Below, in pieces: positions 17,132 to 28,389 of a stretch of 64,000 nt of DNA (the stretch's first letter is position 1; every line of letters begins with the position of its first letter). The DNA is from Amorphochlora amoebiformis (lineage: Eukaryota > Cercozoa > Chlorarachniophyceae): assembly GCA_054601695.1 (NCBI GenBank), contig BAAHQB010000012.1:310001-374000 (forward strand), read 5' to 3'. A model generated the notes under the pieces. The model had not been told where the DNA came from, searched no databases, and was given only the letters and a program-made list of their open reading frames with translations. Both the position numbers and the translations under genes were made by a program.

Positions 17132-17565
17132 ATATATATATTATATAACATGTATATAAATGTGCATTTATGTTTTTATACATATGTACATGTAAATATA
17201 TACATAGATATATATTTATACACACGTATATATGGATATATATACATATATATATATATACGCATATATTGCACGCATATGTAATAGTATTGTCTATGTA
17301 CCTTCGCAAATGCTTCCGCTCAGTCGTAGTTAAGAATCTATTCATTAATATATTATTTATACATATACATTCATTTATATATATATTATATATATATATA
17401 TATATTAAAAAATAAAGACAAATATAAAAATATATACATCTAAATATATGTATGTATATATGTATATTGATATATGTGCTTACATGATATACTCAAATAT
17501 GTACACATACAAATGCATATTATGCTTTTAACGAAATACCACATGCACACACACGCACATACATG

Positions 17566-17628
<63 letters not shown>

Positions 17629-17720
17629 CGTGTAGAATAAGATAAATGTACATATACATATACATGTAGTATATATATATATGTATGTATAATATATATT
17701 TTTATATACATATGTTTTAA

Positions 17721-17755
<35 letters not shown>

Positions 17756-18363
17756 GTATCTTTAAATTAAAATATGTATCTATATATGGTATATATTTAT
17801 GAATGTATGGTATATATAACTACATCATACCAAATGTGTTTACACATATGAAGTATTCAAATCTTACAATACGAATCCTTATACACACAAAATATTAAGT
17901 ATAAACACATGGATTATGTATAGTAGTAAAGATATCCATGTAAATTACATACATACATACATGTATATGTACATATAAAAATATGAATGTATATTCTTAC
18001 TACGTATGTATATTCTTACGGGAGAATAGGGCCAGAGCTCTGCGATGGAATCACGGCGTAAGGAGGTGGTGGATCTCGAGCGAGAGTAGACGCAAACCTA
18101 ACGATAGTTAGATATATACAAACGAAAGAAAGTTAGAGAGAAAAAAAGGACAGTGAACTAGAGAAGAGAGGGCAGCGATGCAATACGAGAAAGAGAGAGT
18201 AGAAGAGATTCAAGGGATAGAACTGGACACGAAAAATTAGGAAGGATTTATAGATTTTAAAAATGATTACTCTTTCAGTAGAACTCACTCTCCCTCACTC
18301 TCTGTTCTCCTTTCTAATTCTGTATCTATCTCTATCTATTTATATACATATATATATATGTAT

Positions 18364-18395
<32 letters not shown>

Positions 18396-18536
18396 TATGT
18401 ATATAATATATATCTAGATATATATATATATATATGTATGTATATAGTGTATATATACATATATATGTATATAAATGTATAGTATATATAATGGATAAAA
18501 ATTTGACACAAAATATTATATCTATATATATATGTG

Positions 18537-18589
<53 letters not shown>

Positions 18590-18963
18590 TACATACATAC
18601 ACATGCATTGTATATATATTTACATACATGTGCGTGTTAATGTAAAATTATCTTACTTGTACAACCCGCTCTCCTCTCTCCCTCTCTCTGGGTATCTGTA
18701 TTTTTATCTCTCTTCCTTTCTTCCCCTCTTTTCCTCTCCCTCCATCCTCACCTGTGAAGCTGAACCTTATAAGTACCATTACCTCCGGTAATGCTTTTCA
18801 GAGCGTCCAATACGCGCCCTCCCTGAAGAATTTATACAATATATAGGATACATGCATATAGATGTATATATATATTTGAAATATGTATATATACATATGT
18901 ATATTGTTTTGTGTACGTATAATACATACATAGAGTTAAGTGTGTGGGTTTGAACACATGGTG

Positions 18964-19020
<57 letters not shown>

Positions 19021-19234
19021 ACTATGCGTGTGTAATTATGTGTGAAGTTATTTACATATATACATATATTATATATATATATATATATGTATATGTATAT
19101 GTGAACATATATACTTTATATGTATGCACATACATACACGTTCACACATATACATTTGTGTATTAATGTAGATGTACAGATTATAAGTAAATGGGCACAA
19201 ATCATGTATATAAGAAAGTATATATATATATATT

Positions 19235-19267
<33 letters not shown>

Positions 19268-19515
19268 ATAATTACGTATTCAATATATATATATATATAT
19301 ATTACATACATATATATATATATATATGATGTATCCTTGTTATATATAACCATATATAGTTATACTAAATTAAGTACAGTTATACGTAAAAAATATATAT
19401 ACAACCTCGTCATAGGTTTGGATGAAGTCCTCATCGAAGAAGATAATGCCCTGTCCTGGCTCTATTGCCGCACTTTCATTACTGAATAAAGGCCCCTGAC
19501 ATCATGTACGTTTAG

Positions 19516-19563
<48 letters not shown>

Positions 19564-20006
19564 TACATATTTTATATATATATATATATGAGTATGATAT
19601 CGAGTTATACAAATATGTTTATATTTATTTTTACTACGTGTACATATAATTACACATATGCATATACAATATATATATTATTTATACGTATTTACATATT
19701 TATATGTGCTTTTACATATACATATATAAATATACAAATATATATATATAGAACGCCAAGACAATCGAAATCTACATCGTCCCCATCGAGAATGAGAGGG
19801 TTAGAAAGAGTAATAAAGACTAAGATAGACATAGATATGTGTGAGAAACTGGAAGAAGAAGGAGATAGTGGCAGAGTGAGAGAGAGCTATTTGTATGTAA
19901 TATAGGTATAGAATCGGAACAAGCTATAGGTTGTTAATAATTTTGAGGAGACCTCCCCTACTAATCCGAGTAGTCCTGTTTGAGTACCATTTACGTCGAT
20001 CCTGAT

Positions 20007-20056
<50 letters not shown>

Positions 20057-20784
20057 ATTAAGTGTATTGTGCTTTTTCTTTCGTATTCCATATCATTACA
20101 CATTCTAAGCAAACCCTAGGCCTAACCTCGCGCCCTAGCACTAGCTCTAGCCCTAACAGTGGTCCAAGCCCTAGCCTGAGCCCCTAAAATATCACTTCTC
20201 TGCACCTTTCTGCGCTGGAGGTGGAGATGTACAACGTAGGGACCGTCAAGAGAGACTGGTTGAATCTGATCGTACAGTTATAAATACTAATATATATATA
20301 TATATATATAAGTATATTTATATATAATATATATATATACGTGCGTGTATATATATCATATATGTGTATGTACACGTAAGCAAAATAATACAAACGTACA
20401 TACAGTCACTCTTACATAATCTGATGGGACCCTTGGAAAAAAGACAAACCACTAGCCCCCAACGCATCTAACCCAAGCCCTTGAACCCTAGCCCCAACCC
20501 TGAATAACTGCAATAGCCAGAACTCTCAGAGGTAACTATAACCTTGCGCATCGAAACTTAAACATGCCAATGAAAGTATATTTCGATAGTCCAAGTAAGG
20601 TGACTTCCCAAAAGTGAAATTCAATCGTACCCTAACCGCAAGTATAAATCTAACCTAACACTAACACTTACGCTAACCCTGAATTTAAAAAATGGAACAT
20701 CACGTTGAGGGGGCTATGAGAGTATATCTCGGTGAAATATCGACCTTTAGTACCACACCAATAGCTCCTGCTTTCTGAATGGCA

Positions 20785-20815
<31 letters not shown>

Positions 20816-20921
20816 TTATACATATATATATATATATATATATGTGTGTAGTATACACAAATGTAGATACTATTTACATTCTGGCAATGTTTGTATTAAA
20901 CTTATATATACAAATACGAAC

Positions 20922-20969
<48 letters not shown>

Positions 20970-21046
20970 ATGTATGTATATGTATATATATATATACATC
21001 ATATATATAAGTATATATTGATGTATAGTTCGTTTATATATATATA

Positions 21047-21078
<32 letters not shown>

Positions 21079-21175
21079 TTAGACAAATGTACATTTATCG
21101 TATATATTACAATATTTATTACATATATATATACATATATATATATGTATATATATATTTATATGTATGTGTGTA

Positions 21176-21232
<57 letters not shown>

Positions 21233-21264
21233 TATAGATAAGTATGTATATATACACACATTCT

Positions 21265-21298
<34 letters not shown>

Positions 21299-21321
21299 TT
21301 TAAAAAATTTATGTAATATCT

Positions 21322-21371
<50 letters not shown>

Positions 21372-21550
21372 ATACAAATGTACATATATCGTGTACTTAC
21401 ATGCGTGTAGCCTTGTATTTTACAAATATTATATGTATATATATATGTATATATATATATGTGTGTGTGTGTTGTGTGTGTATATTAAATATATACATAT
21501 TTTATATTTGTACATATATATCTACATACATATATAATATGTGTATATAC

Positions 21551-21613
<63 letters not shown>

Positions 21614-23815
21614 TATATATATATATATATATTCCTATAATAAAATATCCTCACATATATACTTAATATATTTTATACACATCTTTATATATATATATAT
21701 ATATATATATACATACATATATATATATATACATATATATATAGCATATATGGATGTAAATATACACACATATAATATGTATACAAATATATATTTATAT
21801 ATATATATATATGTATATACATATGTTTGCATACAAATATATGTACATTTTTATAAATATATATTTTTATATGTGTGTAAATACATATGCATTACCTTGT
21901 GTATGCTAACACTAACGCTGATCATAACCCTAACATATCCCTTGGTCCTAACCCTAACCCTACGCTGTCCTCCTAAACCAAACCCTATTCCTAACCCTAA
22001 CCCTATTCCTAATCCTCACCCTATTCCTAACCCTAACCACCCTTACCCTAGCTCAAACAGCACTATAGCCCCACACTGTGGAGGAGTCAATGGTCCTCGG
22101 ACTAAAACATGCTAATAATCTATCCTAACCCTAGCCGTAACCCCGCATCATAATCCTGACACTAACCCTAGAATTAGTGCTAACCCTGATGCCAACCCTA
22201 ACCCCAACTCGATTCTTAAACCTAACCCTACAATAACCCTAACCCTAATCCTGTTCCTAACCCTAACCCCTAACCCTAACCCTAAGCCTAAGCCTAACCA
22301 TAACCCCAACCCAAAGTTTAACCCTAACCCTTAACCTGGTGATAACTAGTATTGAACCAAACCCTAACACTAACCCAAATCCTAATGATGACCCAATATG
22401 CAAACCTGTTCCTAACCCGAATCCTAACCCTAACCCTATTCCCTAACCCTAGCCCTATTGCTAATCCTAACCCTAACCCGAACTCTGTTCCTGGTGGCAA
22501 CTCTAAGGTTGCGCCTTTGGATATGTATACATTTGTGTAAACGTATATATAGGGAGAGAAAGACTTGGAGAGGAGGTTGAGAGAAGGAGAACGAAGAGAC
22601 AGAGACAAGGGGTTCAGAGAGAGAGAAGATCAAGAGAGAACAGACGTGAACTAGATGGAGGGAAGGAAGGTGAGAAGAACAATGAACATGCAGATTTACA
22701 CCTGCGCGTTGAGACTTTGAATTGCAAACGAGCACCCAAATCTTGGCGTATCCAGCAACACTATATTACCTACGACAAGTACTCACAGTCTTCATTCTCG
22801 CCTCAGATTCTACAATTAGGGGGGTTTTTCCCACCCTCTAGACTTCCGGACACCACGGGATCACACCCGTCGGGTGGCTGGGCGCCCTTAATGATCCCTA
22901 TGAAAAAATGTCATGATACTCAATGGAGCTGGGATCGCAACATACAACGGCATTCAACCTTGAATGGCAGGGTAAATGTAAGCATCCGGGCCGTAGCCCA
23001 CCGGGGTTGAGGGGATCAGGACGTCTTCCGCCCTGAAGCACAAAAATAAATCGATCGCGACGATTAGATCCGGCTGACTAGCCATGACTCACCAAAACAT
23101 GACTCACCAAAACATTGGCTTGTGTTGTCCACACTGAGTGGGGAACCGTTCCTGCAAAGGGGATTTTCATGTAATAGGTTAGTTTTTGTCTGCTGATCAG
23201 GAGTTAGGAGTATTCACAAACCCAGAGTGGGCATGAGCCTTGCAAAGGCCCGTTGTCGGTACCGTTGAGACATCTGCGTGATGTCGCGCACCATCCACAG
23301 TCCGACTGAATATTGTTTAGACTCAAGTTCCAAATTTTCGGGTAATTAATTCTCCGTTGTTGAGTTTCTAGGTAGAGAGTTGAAAACCAAGGTAGCGCAG
23401 TTGGAGCATGATACTCGAGCTTCGCAGCGATTCTCCGTCGGTCGCACACAATAGTACGGGAGAACTGAACCACAGTCGTATATTCCATCCACGCACCTGC
23501 AAAGGCAAACATTAGTATGCAAGGTTGTTACAAAAAAAGATATCTTATGGGGGGATGAATGATCCTCACGTGTCCGGGCAGCAGTCTCCTCCTGATCAAA
23601 TAACAATCACAAGGACCATCAGACACAAGCTAACCAGAAGACCAACACACGCGCAGGATACCGTCGTAGTCACATTCCGGCGTGTTAATTCGGGAATCAA
23701 AAAGCGCCTCACATCTGCCGTTTCCGACCCACTCAGGATAGAACGCCGTGCATCGTCCAACCTGCGCATCCACGAGAATACCAAACACGATGATTGTTAC
23801 GACTGTTGCCATCAT
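193..23815 (-). CDS. Large multidomain secreted/surface protein, 42 exons, 3' end outside window
   Basis: Exons, 5' to 3' on the minus strand: 23815-23662, 23591-23570, 23496-23415, 23305-23222, 23151-23108, 23032-22959, 22897-about 22770 (internally uncertain), 22741-22702, 20774-20704, 20265-20206, 19481-19406, 18822-18752, 18097-18020, 17337-17302, 16444-16372, 15577-15536, 14325-14272, 13916-13872, 13179-13121, 12186-12133, 11846-11804, 11547-11435, 10832-10760, 10204-10151, 9481-9395, 9238-9190, 8809-8740, 8152-8066, 7718-7647, 6718-6670, 5763-5686, 5362-5278, 4968-4940, 4621-4580, 4185-4120, 3820-3770, 2733-2653, 2359-2231, 1713-1651, 1279-1169, 742-660, 289-193. Phase is compatible at every junction except inside the 22.8 kb exon. 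Start at 23815: Met-Met followed by a hydrophobic stretch ([12 protein letters not shown]), a signal peptide. Coding density is about 12 percent. The last exon ends on a good donor with no stop, so the protein continues past the left edge. Domains are listed separately. Likely a cell-surface or extracellular carbohydrate-binding protein; no membrane anchor is seen in the part present. Confidence 0.75.
2012..2059 (-). repeat. Intronic duplicated 48-bp segment, copy 1
   Basis: The plus strand gctgttgcagcccctttagt...gtttcttgtttgtagta matches 13932-13980 with a few differences. Both are in introns of the same gene. Confidence 0.65.
2231..4185 (-). other. PAN/apple-like cysteine module of the surface protein
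   Basis: Exons 4185-4120, 3820-3770, 2733-2653 and 2359-2231 join in phase 0. They read [14 protein letters not shown], then [17 protein letters not shown], then [11 protein letters not shown] and [11 protein letters not shown], then [22 protein letters not shown]-x3-C...GC...C arrangement after a GWCRD start resembles PAN/apple-type modules that follow lectin domains in algal surface proteins. The assignment rests on Cys layout. A nearby open frame at about 3240-3310 has no usable acceptor and was left out. Confidence 0.45.
3355..3490 (+). repeat. Degenerate telomere-type (CCCTAA)n tract in intron
   Basis: A run of CCTAACCC/CCCTAA-like heptamers and hexamers with many substitutions, inside the PAN-module intron of the surface-protein gene. 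Confidence 0.75.
4580..6718 (-). other. SUEL / rhamnose-galactose-binding-type lectin domain
   Basis: Exons 6718-6670, 5763-5686, 5362-5278, 4968-4940 and 4621-4580 read: ACDGST then [40 protein letters not shown] then [13 protein letters not shown], and VRYRCLPG. This follows the SUEL lectin pattern: CEGxxLxLSC, IxIxxAxYGR, Cys, CxxxxSLxIVxxxC, GxxSC, and the C-terminal KYLxVxYxC. SUEL domains bind L-rhamnose or D-galactose in egg lectins, latrophilins and many algal and protist surface proteins. The exon 5362-5278 appears to end on a GC donor (CAAG/gcaggc), and the short exon at 4968-4940 is the least certain piece. Confidence 0.6.
6670..11547 (-). other. Glutamine-amidotransferase-like repeat, copy B
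   Basis: Nine exons repeat the plan of copy [18 protein letters not shown] (11547-11435), [14 protein letters not shown] (10832-10760), [12 protein letters not shown] (10204-10151), [20 protein letters not shown] (9481-9395), [16 protein letters not shown] (9238-9190), [14 protein letters not shown] (8152-8066), [17 protein letters not shown] (7718-7647), then a linker into the lectin (6718-6670). Compared with copy A: VVIP against [15 protein letters not shown] against [18 protein letters not shown] against [19 protein letters not shown] against [12 protein letters not shown]. All splice phases agree. This is an internal duplication in which both sequence and intron layout have drifted. Confidence 0.5.
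9484..9700 (+). repeat. GA-rich low-complexity tract
   Basis: gagagagaaagagaaagaga-type purine tract directly upstream (in gene sense) of the acceptor of exon 9481-9395, so the minus strand forms an unusually long polypyrimidine tract before that exon. Confidence 0.8.
11878..11923 (-). repeat. Dispersed ~45-70-bp element, copy 1
   Basis: The minus strand reads atcctcggactaagacatga...aataatctgatcc, matching copies at 22055, 39485 and 39612. It is flanked by TTAGGG-type repeats. Confidence 0.75.
13932..13980 (-). repeat. Intronic duplicated 48-bp segment, copy 2
   Basis: See the copy at 2012-2059. It lies just upstream (minus-strand sense) of exon 13916-13872. Confidence 0.65.
15023..15376 (+). 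repeat. Minisatellite, ~30-bp unit (cttagctacagggttaaggt...gcgccac)
   Basis: About eleven diverged units of the form ttagctacagggttaaggtg gggcgccacc run in tandem, preceded by a GA-rich tract (14770-15020). A last unit reappears at about 15448-15475 after a TA array. Intronic in the surface-protein gene. Confidence 0.85.
20100..20695 (+). repeat. Scattered degenerate CCCTAA-type tracts
   Basis: Two blocks, 20105-20185 (ccctagg/ccctaac variants) and 20455-20685, on either side of a PA-domain exon at 20206-20265. They are older and more degenerate than the 21.9 kb block. Confidence 0.6.
21905..22492 (+). repeat. Long degenerate (CCCTAA)n block in intron
   Basis: About 590 bp of ccctaaccctaa-type units with variants (ccctattcctaac, cctgac), the largest such block here. 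It lies in the 1.9-kb intron that splits the PA domain, and contains one copy of the dispersed 70-bp element at 22055-22125. Confidence 0.85.
22055..22125 (+). repeat. Dispersed element, copy 2
   Basis: Shares the core gtggaggagtcaatggtcct and cggacta(a/g)(a/g)acatgct with the 39485 copy; embedded in (CCCTAA)n. Confidence 0.8.
22959..23815 (-). other. N-terminal signal peptide + Notch/LNR-like + PSI-like Cys modules of the surface protein
   Basis: The first exon encodes a signal peptide and then [20 protein letters not shown]. Joined to exon 2 it continues [10 protein letters not shown]. This C..NTPEC.YDGGDCC pattern is the core of a Lin-12/Notch repeat (LNR). Exons 3 and 4 follow with a dense Cys series, including [12 protein letters not shown], the CGWC core typical of PSI (plexin-semaphorin-integrin) modules. 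Exons 5 and 6 (ending near DAYIYPAIQ) lead into the PA domain. LNR and PSI are known as small disulfide modules of extracellular proteins. Assignment here rests on Cys spacing only. The exon 1/2 junction uses acceptor tgatcag at 23592, which restores the conserved GG pair. Confidence 0.65.
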
Positions 23816-24054
23816 CCTTTCGATGTTCCACGGTTTGCACCAATGAATCTTCTGACATATTTAACTAACCTCTCCTAAGACCGCCTTACAAGAAGTGTGA
23901 CCACTGGTGACGTATCAGCAAAACGCGAAGAAAAGAATTCCGGAAAAGAAAAATCCGGCAAATGGTGGCCACGGCCGAGCGCGGCGCCATGGTGTTTCGC
24001 CTCCCTCCACGGGCCCCGTTGATCCGTTCGGTGTCACTTCGACAGAACTCGAAG
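23816..24054. promoter_or_regulatory. 239-bp divergent promoter region between surface-protein and RanBP1-like genes
   Basis: This gap separates the two divergent start codons (minus at 23815, plus at 24055). It has no TA array and is more GC-rich than the surroundings. In-frame upstream ATGs for the plus gene exist at 23962 and 23989. I chose 24055 because it places a signal peptide at the N-terminus. No canonical TATA box or Inr could be assigned with confidence. Confidence 0.45.
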
Positions 24055-25460
24055 ATGAAAATTATTCTACTGACAATCTTTGCTACGATACTTATCGCGG
24101 GCATGCGACCTAGGACTGGGGCCCTTTCAATTGGAGCAGTCAGACGGTTGGCAACACCGCGGCAATCTCTCTTCTTGAGGGGAGGGGAAGATACAACAGG
24201 TAGGACTTCGGGTTATGGAAGCTGGGAGATTTCCATTGGGATAATCAGATCGTGGGCTTCAGCAGATTTAGGATGCGTCATTGCGGAAGTGTCGTACTAA
24301 AATAAATATATATCTTGAGCATGTTGGCAGGGCCTATTGGAGCTTCTCACATATCACTAACGTAAACCCAGCGAAAATCCAACCCGTGTTCGGTTCCAGC
24401 CCTGCTCCTGCGCCGGCCCCAACAGGGGACAACGAGAAAACTGCTAAGAAAGTCCAAGGTACAATAATATTTTCGTGGCACCAACATCCTCCCTGATCTG
24501 AATAGTCCCCTCTTTCAAGGCTTGCATTCGTTAAGTCCTATGTGCTCTTACCATCTTTCTTGACTCATGTATTTGAGTTTTCCTTTTTTTTAATCCAGCT
24601 AAGAAAGATCTGGAGGATGAGAACTGGGGAATCGAGGGCAAACACAGGGTACAATTACCATCACGTTGGCCCCTTAGTTCCTCCCTACCTCCTACTGTAC
24701 TTATACACACTAGCAACTTGACTGTAGAAGAAACCAAACTTTATGTTATGATACTCTCTAGAATGACAGTATGTGACTCCCCACAGACAAACCCGAAACT
24801 AATAGCCCGTATTCATATTGAGCATCTCCAGGCACCCGAGATCGATGGGGTAACCGGAGAAGAAAACGAAGAGGTCGTTTGGGAAGCACAGGTAGCTGTT
24901 GGTCGCTGAGAAATTGAATTGTAGGAATAACTAATAGATATCCAGGTGAATGTTTTTCGGATGACGAATGGCACAGACTGGAAGCAAAGAGCTGTCGGGC
25001 CCGCAAGGATGCTGAAACACAAGGTAAGCTTTTGATGTTTAATTATGGTAGGTTAATAATATTTATACACTCATTGAGACATGTTGATGAGTATACATTT
25101 TATCTGATTATGATATATAAATATGTACATATATGCATATATATATATATATATATAGATATATATATATTTTTATATATATATATATCGAAACAAAACT
25201 GTGTTCTATGTATTATATATGTATGTACATGTATATATTATATTTATAATGTAATATATGCAATATGGTATAATTTTATATATGTGAATACGTATGTACA
25301 TACATATATAAACATGTATATATATATATATTTATATATAATCTGATGTATGTATATGTGTACATATAACAAATGCATATATATATATATATATGTTGTT
25401 ATATGTGTGTATATATTATATATGTGTATAGATGTACATATATATAGGTACATATACATT

Positions 25461-25523
<63 letters not shown>

Positions 25524-25628
25524 GTATAATATATTCGTACAGATATAACATATACGGAGAATATAAAATATATTATATATAACATGTATATATATATATA
25601 TATATATATGTAAATACATATCTACAAG

Positions 25629-25676
<48 letters not shown>

Positions 25677-25743
25677 TAAATAGATGTGTAATACGTATGT
25701 TTGTAGATTATATAATATATATATATATATATATATATTATAC

Positions 25744-25785
<42 letters not shown>

Positions 25786-26019
25786 ATATATAAATATATA
25801 TATATATTATATGTACAATACATATGTAAATACATATATATATATATATGTAAATTGTGTATTCCAGATATATAACATCACATGTATACATCATTTGGTA
25901 TATGTATATTCATAAATACATACATGGTATGTGATGTGTACATATCCAGCACTTTTATCTATCTACCTTATCTATTCTTTTTATTATCTTATCTATTCTT
26001 TTTATTATCTTAACATATA

Positions 26020-26077
<58 letters not shown>

Positions 26078-26799
26078 ATATATATGTACATGTATATATA
26101 CATACATATATATATATATATATCATGCATATGCACATGCATATAATAAACATATATATATATATAATATACAATACATATATAAGATGTATGTATATAT
26201 ATATATACACATACACATATACATATGTAAATATGTATGCATGTATAAATACATATTAAAAAACCAAACCTCAGGAAAACGGGAAAATACGCCTGGTCGT
26301 GCGCGACAGCAAGATTATGAAGGTAGTCTTGTACACCCTGTTTCCAAACCACCTCCTCATCAAAAGCTATATCACCCGCCAAGGTGCGTGCCAACCATTT
26401 CATTCTCCCTGGGACGCTAATAGTCCCTCATAAGTTCTGCAAGACCGCGTACGTCTACAGGTAGATTTTAGGTCTTTTCGCGACCTAGCAACTCGTTTGA
26501 TGGTTTTTTGGTGTCGATCAGTACCCTGGATTACGCGGAGGATTGCGAAAAGCCGGAGACGGAGATCTTTTGCTTCCGATTCCTGTACAATATTTGTTAC
26601 TTTAGTATATTTACAAAGTCTGGCGCACTTAGGCTTTTTGCGTTTTTTAATTCAATCTCAGGGATGAAGAGATCGCTGAAGGCTTTCTAGGCAACTTTAC
26701 CAGCGCTGCTAAGAAAAATGAGGAGGTTTCTGCCCGTCTGCTTTTTTCCTCTCTCTCTCTCTGCCGCACATTACATCTCTCTCGGTCTCTGTGCGTAAA

Positions 26800-26845
<46 letters not shown>

Positions 26846-27192
26846 GACCAAACAAAAAGCTACCCTCGATTTTATCGCATTACAACCCTAGGCATTCAAT
26901 CTCGAGCTAGAGCAGGAGGCGGCGAACGCTGAGGCGGAGGGCGATGAGGTCGTGCCGACCGGGCCTGAGGACGACTATGGCGATGATGCCGACGAAGATG
27001 AGGAAGATGTATAGATTTCATTTTGTCTATATTCCTTTCGTTGGTGGATGTGGGTGTCCCTTTAAATATGGATACGTATATATATGTAATATATACATAT
27101 ATATACATATGTATATATATATATATATATATAAATGTATATACATACATTTTGGTATTCATATACATATATATATATATATATACATATAC

Positions 27193-27230
<38 letters not shown>

Positions 27231-28118
27231 CCAAAAATAAAATATGTAATATATATGTACATATATACTTACATATATATATATATATATATATACGTAT
27301 GTAAACAATATAACTATTATATATCTTTGTTTTTTATATCCATATATATATATATGTATATATATAAATATATATTATATATTATACTTATATATATATA
27401 TACATACATCACAGTATACGCATTATTTGACTATGTATAGTCCTTCATGTACACCTTCATATACACCACAATAAAAATAAGATAGATGATGCGATAAGAT
27501 TTACATAGTTTATCTACATTTACCTACAGGATGAAGAAGAGTACGAAGAAGTACCGCCGGGTGATGACAAGGTACATCTACCCCGACTCACGGACGCGCA
27601 CTTTCTACCCTGCCTAACCCATACATCCTACCCTAAAACAACCCAACCCTTATCCAACCTAACCGAAACCATAGGAGTTCGATGATGAGGAACAGGCTGG
27701 CGATGGAGACGAGGAAGGACCAGAAGTTCCTGGATTGAAAGAGGAAGGTGAAGAAGGGGAGGAGGTGGAGGGCGATGATGCAGGAGACGAGGGAGAGGAG
27801 GGAGAGGAGTCTAAGGCTGTGGAAGCCTTGGGGGAGGCGTTGGAGGGCGTGTCGGTATGTGTAACATTTATCTGGGTGTGTGTAAATGGATGTGTTAAAT
27901 AGGCTATATATATATATATGTGTGTATATATATATATATATAATATATGTATATATAATATATGTATATATATATATATATTTATACATACACATATATA
28001 TATATATATATATATAAATATTATATTACGTGTGTGTTCAGAAGTATAAATAAGTGCATATATAAAACATGTTTTTTGTTGGTTATATCTTAAGTATTTT
28101 AATTTTATTATAATTTGT

Positions 28119-28175
<57 letters not shown>

Positions 28176-28178
28176 AAT

Positions 28179-28222
<44 letters not shown>

Positions 28223-28389
28223 GTGTCATGTAACTGTTGGATACATACTATGTATCTAAACATACATATGTATATACCATATATATATATATATATATAT
28301 AATATATATACATATATATAAATATATATATATGCAAACTACACGTGTGTTAGGTTACAACTGGAATGCAGGATGAAGCCCGTGAGTAG
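24055..28389 (+). CDS. RanBP1-type Ran-binding domain protein with N-terminal signal peptide and acidic tail
   Basis: Twelve exons: 24055-24199, 24372-24458, 24599-24648, 24787-24891, 24946-25023, 26275-26387, 26489-26584, 26662-26725, 26892-27008, 27530-27571, 27675-27854, 28372-28389. All phases agree and the total is 364 aa ending DEARE-stop. Residues 1-18 ([18 protein letters not shown]) look like a signal peptide, followed by a basic stretch and [11 protein letters not shown]. From about residue 95: [67 protein letters not shown]. These correspond to RanBP1 landmarks W(K/R)ERGxGxxKxLKHK, GKIRLxMRxxKxxK and DxAxxxxKPExxxxRF. The last 110 residues are very acidic. RanBP1 proteins bind Ran-GTP and assist RanGAP, normally in the cytosol; a secretory leader is odd. 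The 26275-26387 exon carries a few residues not seen in the family and is the weakest junction. Confidence 0.8.

Larger units (their letters stand above)
11804..19481 (-). other. Glutamine-amidotransferase-like repeat, copy A
   Basis: Ten exons after the PA domain give a Rossmann-like series: [15 protein letters not shown] and GGRVLDAL (19481-18752), [11 protein letters not shown] (18097-18020), [11 protein letters not shown] (17337-17302), [14 protein letters not shown]...NAI (16444-16372), [17 protein letters not shown] (13179-13121), [17 protein letters not shown] (12186-11804). The order VVIP / short helix / YVxxGGxLxxxGD...NxxF / GxxxIY / GxGxxxYxGxDF is that of ThuA- or class-I-amidotransferase-like folds seen in large secreted microbial proteins. 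No nucleophilic Cys elbow is visible, so catalysis is doubtful and a structural or binding role is more likely. The family name is inference; the match to copy B is directly visible. Confidence 0.5.
19406..22897 (-). other. Protease-associated (PA) domain of the surface protein
   Basis: The fold is spread over five exons. The last codon split plus exons 22741-22702 and 20774-20704 read [13 protein letters not shown] then [12 protein letters not shown]. This matches the PA core of the form RGxCxFxxKxxxAxxAGAxGVVxxxD. The strand after it, [14 protein letters not shown] (20265-20206 into 19481-19406), fits the PA segment IPxxxISxxxG. PA domains are lid or interaction modules of secreted proteases and sorting receptors; no protease domain is seen here. 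The intron between 20774 and 22702 is about 1.9 kb and contains the largest block of degenerate telomere-type repeats. The upstream part (22897-22770) has a frame problem described in the findings. Confidence 0.65.

Noticed and set aside
19750-19900. Open frames around [14 protein letters not shown] (plus) and [10 protein letters not shown] (minus)
   Set aside because: No acceptor on the minus strand, and the flanking exons 20206 and 19481 already join in phase 2.
22717-23010. 97-aa plus-strand ORF ([14 protein letters not shown]...)
   Set aside because: It lies antisense to three phase-linked exons of the surface-protein gene that form recognisable Cys and PA modules.
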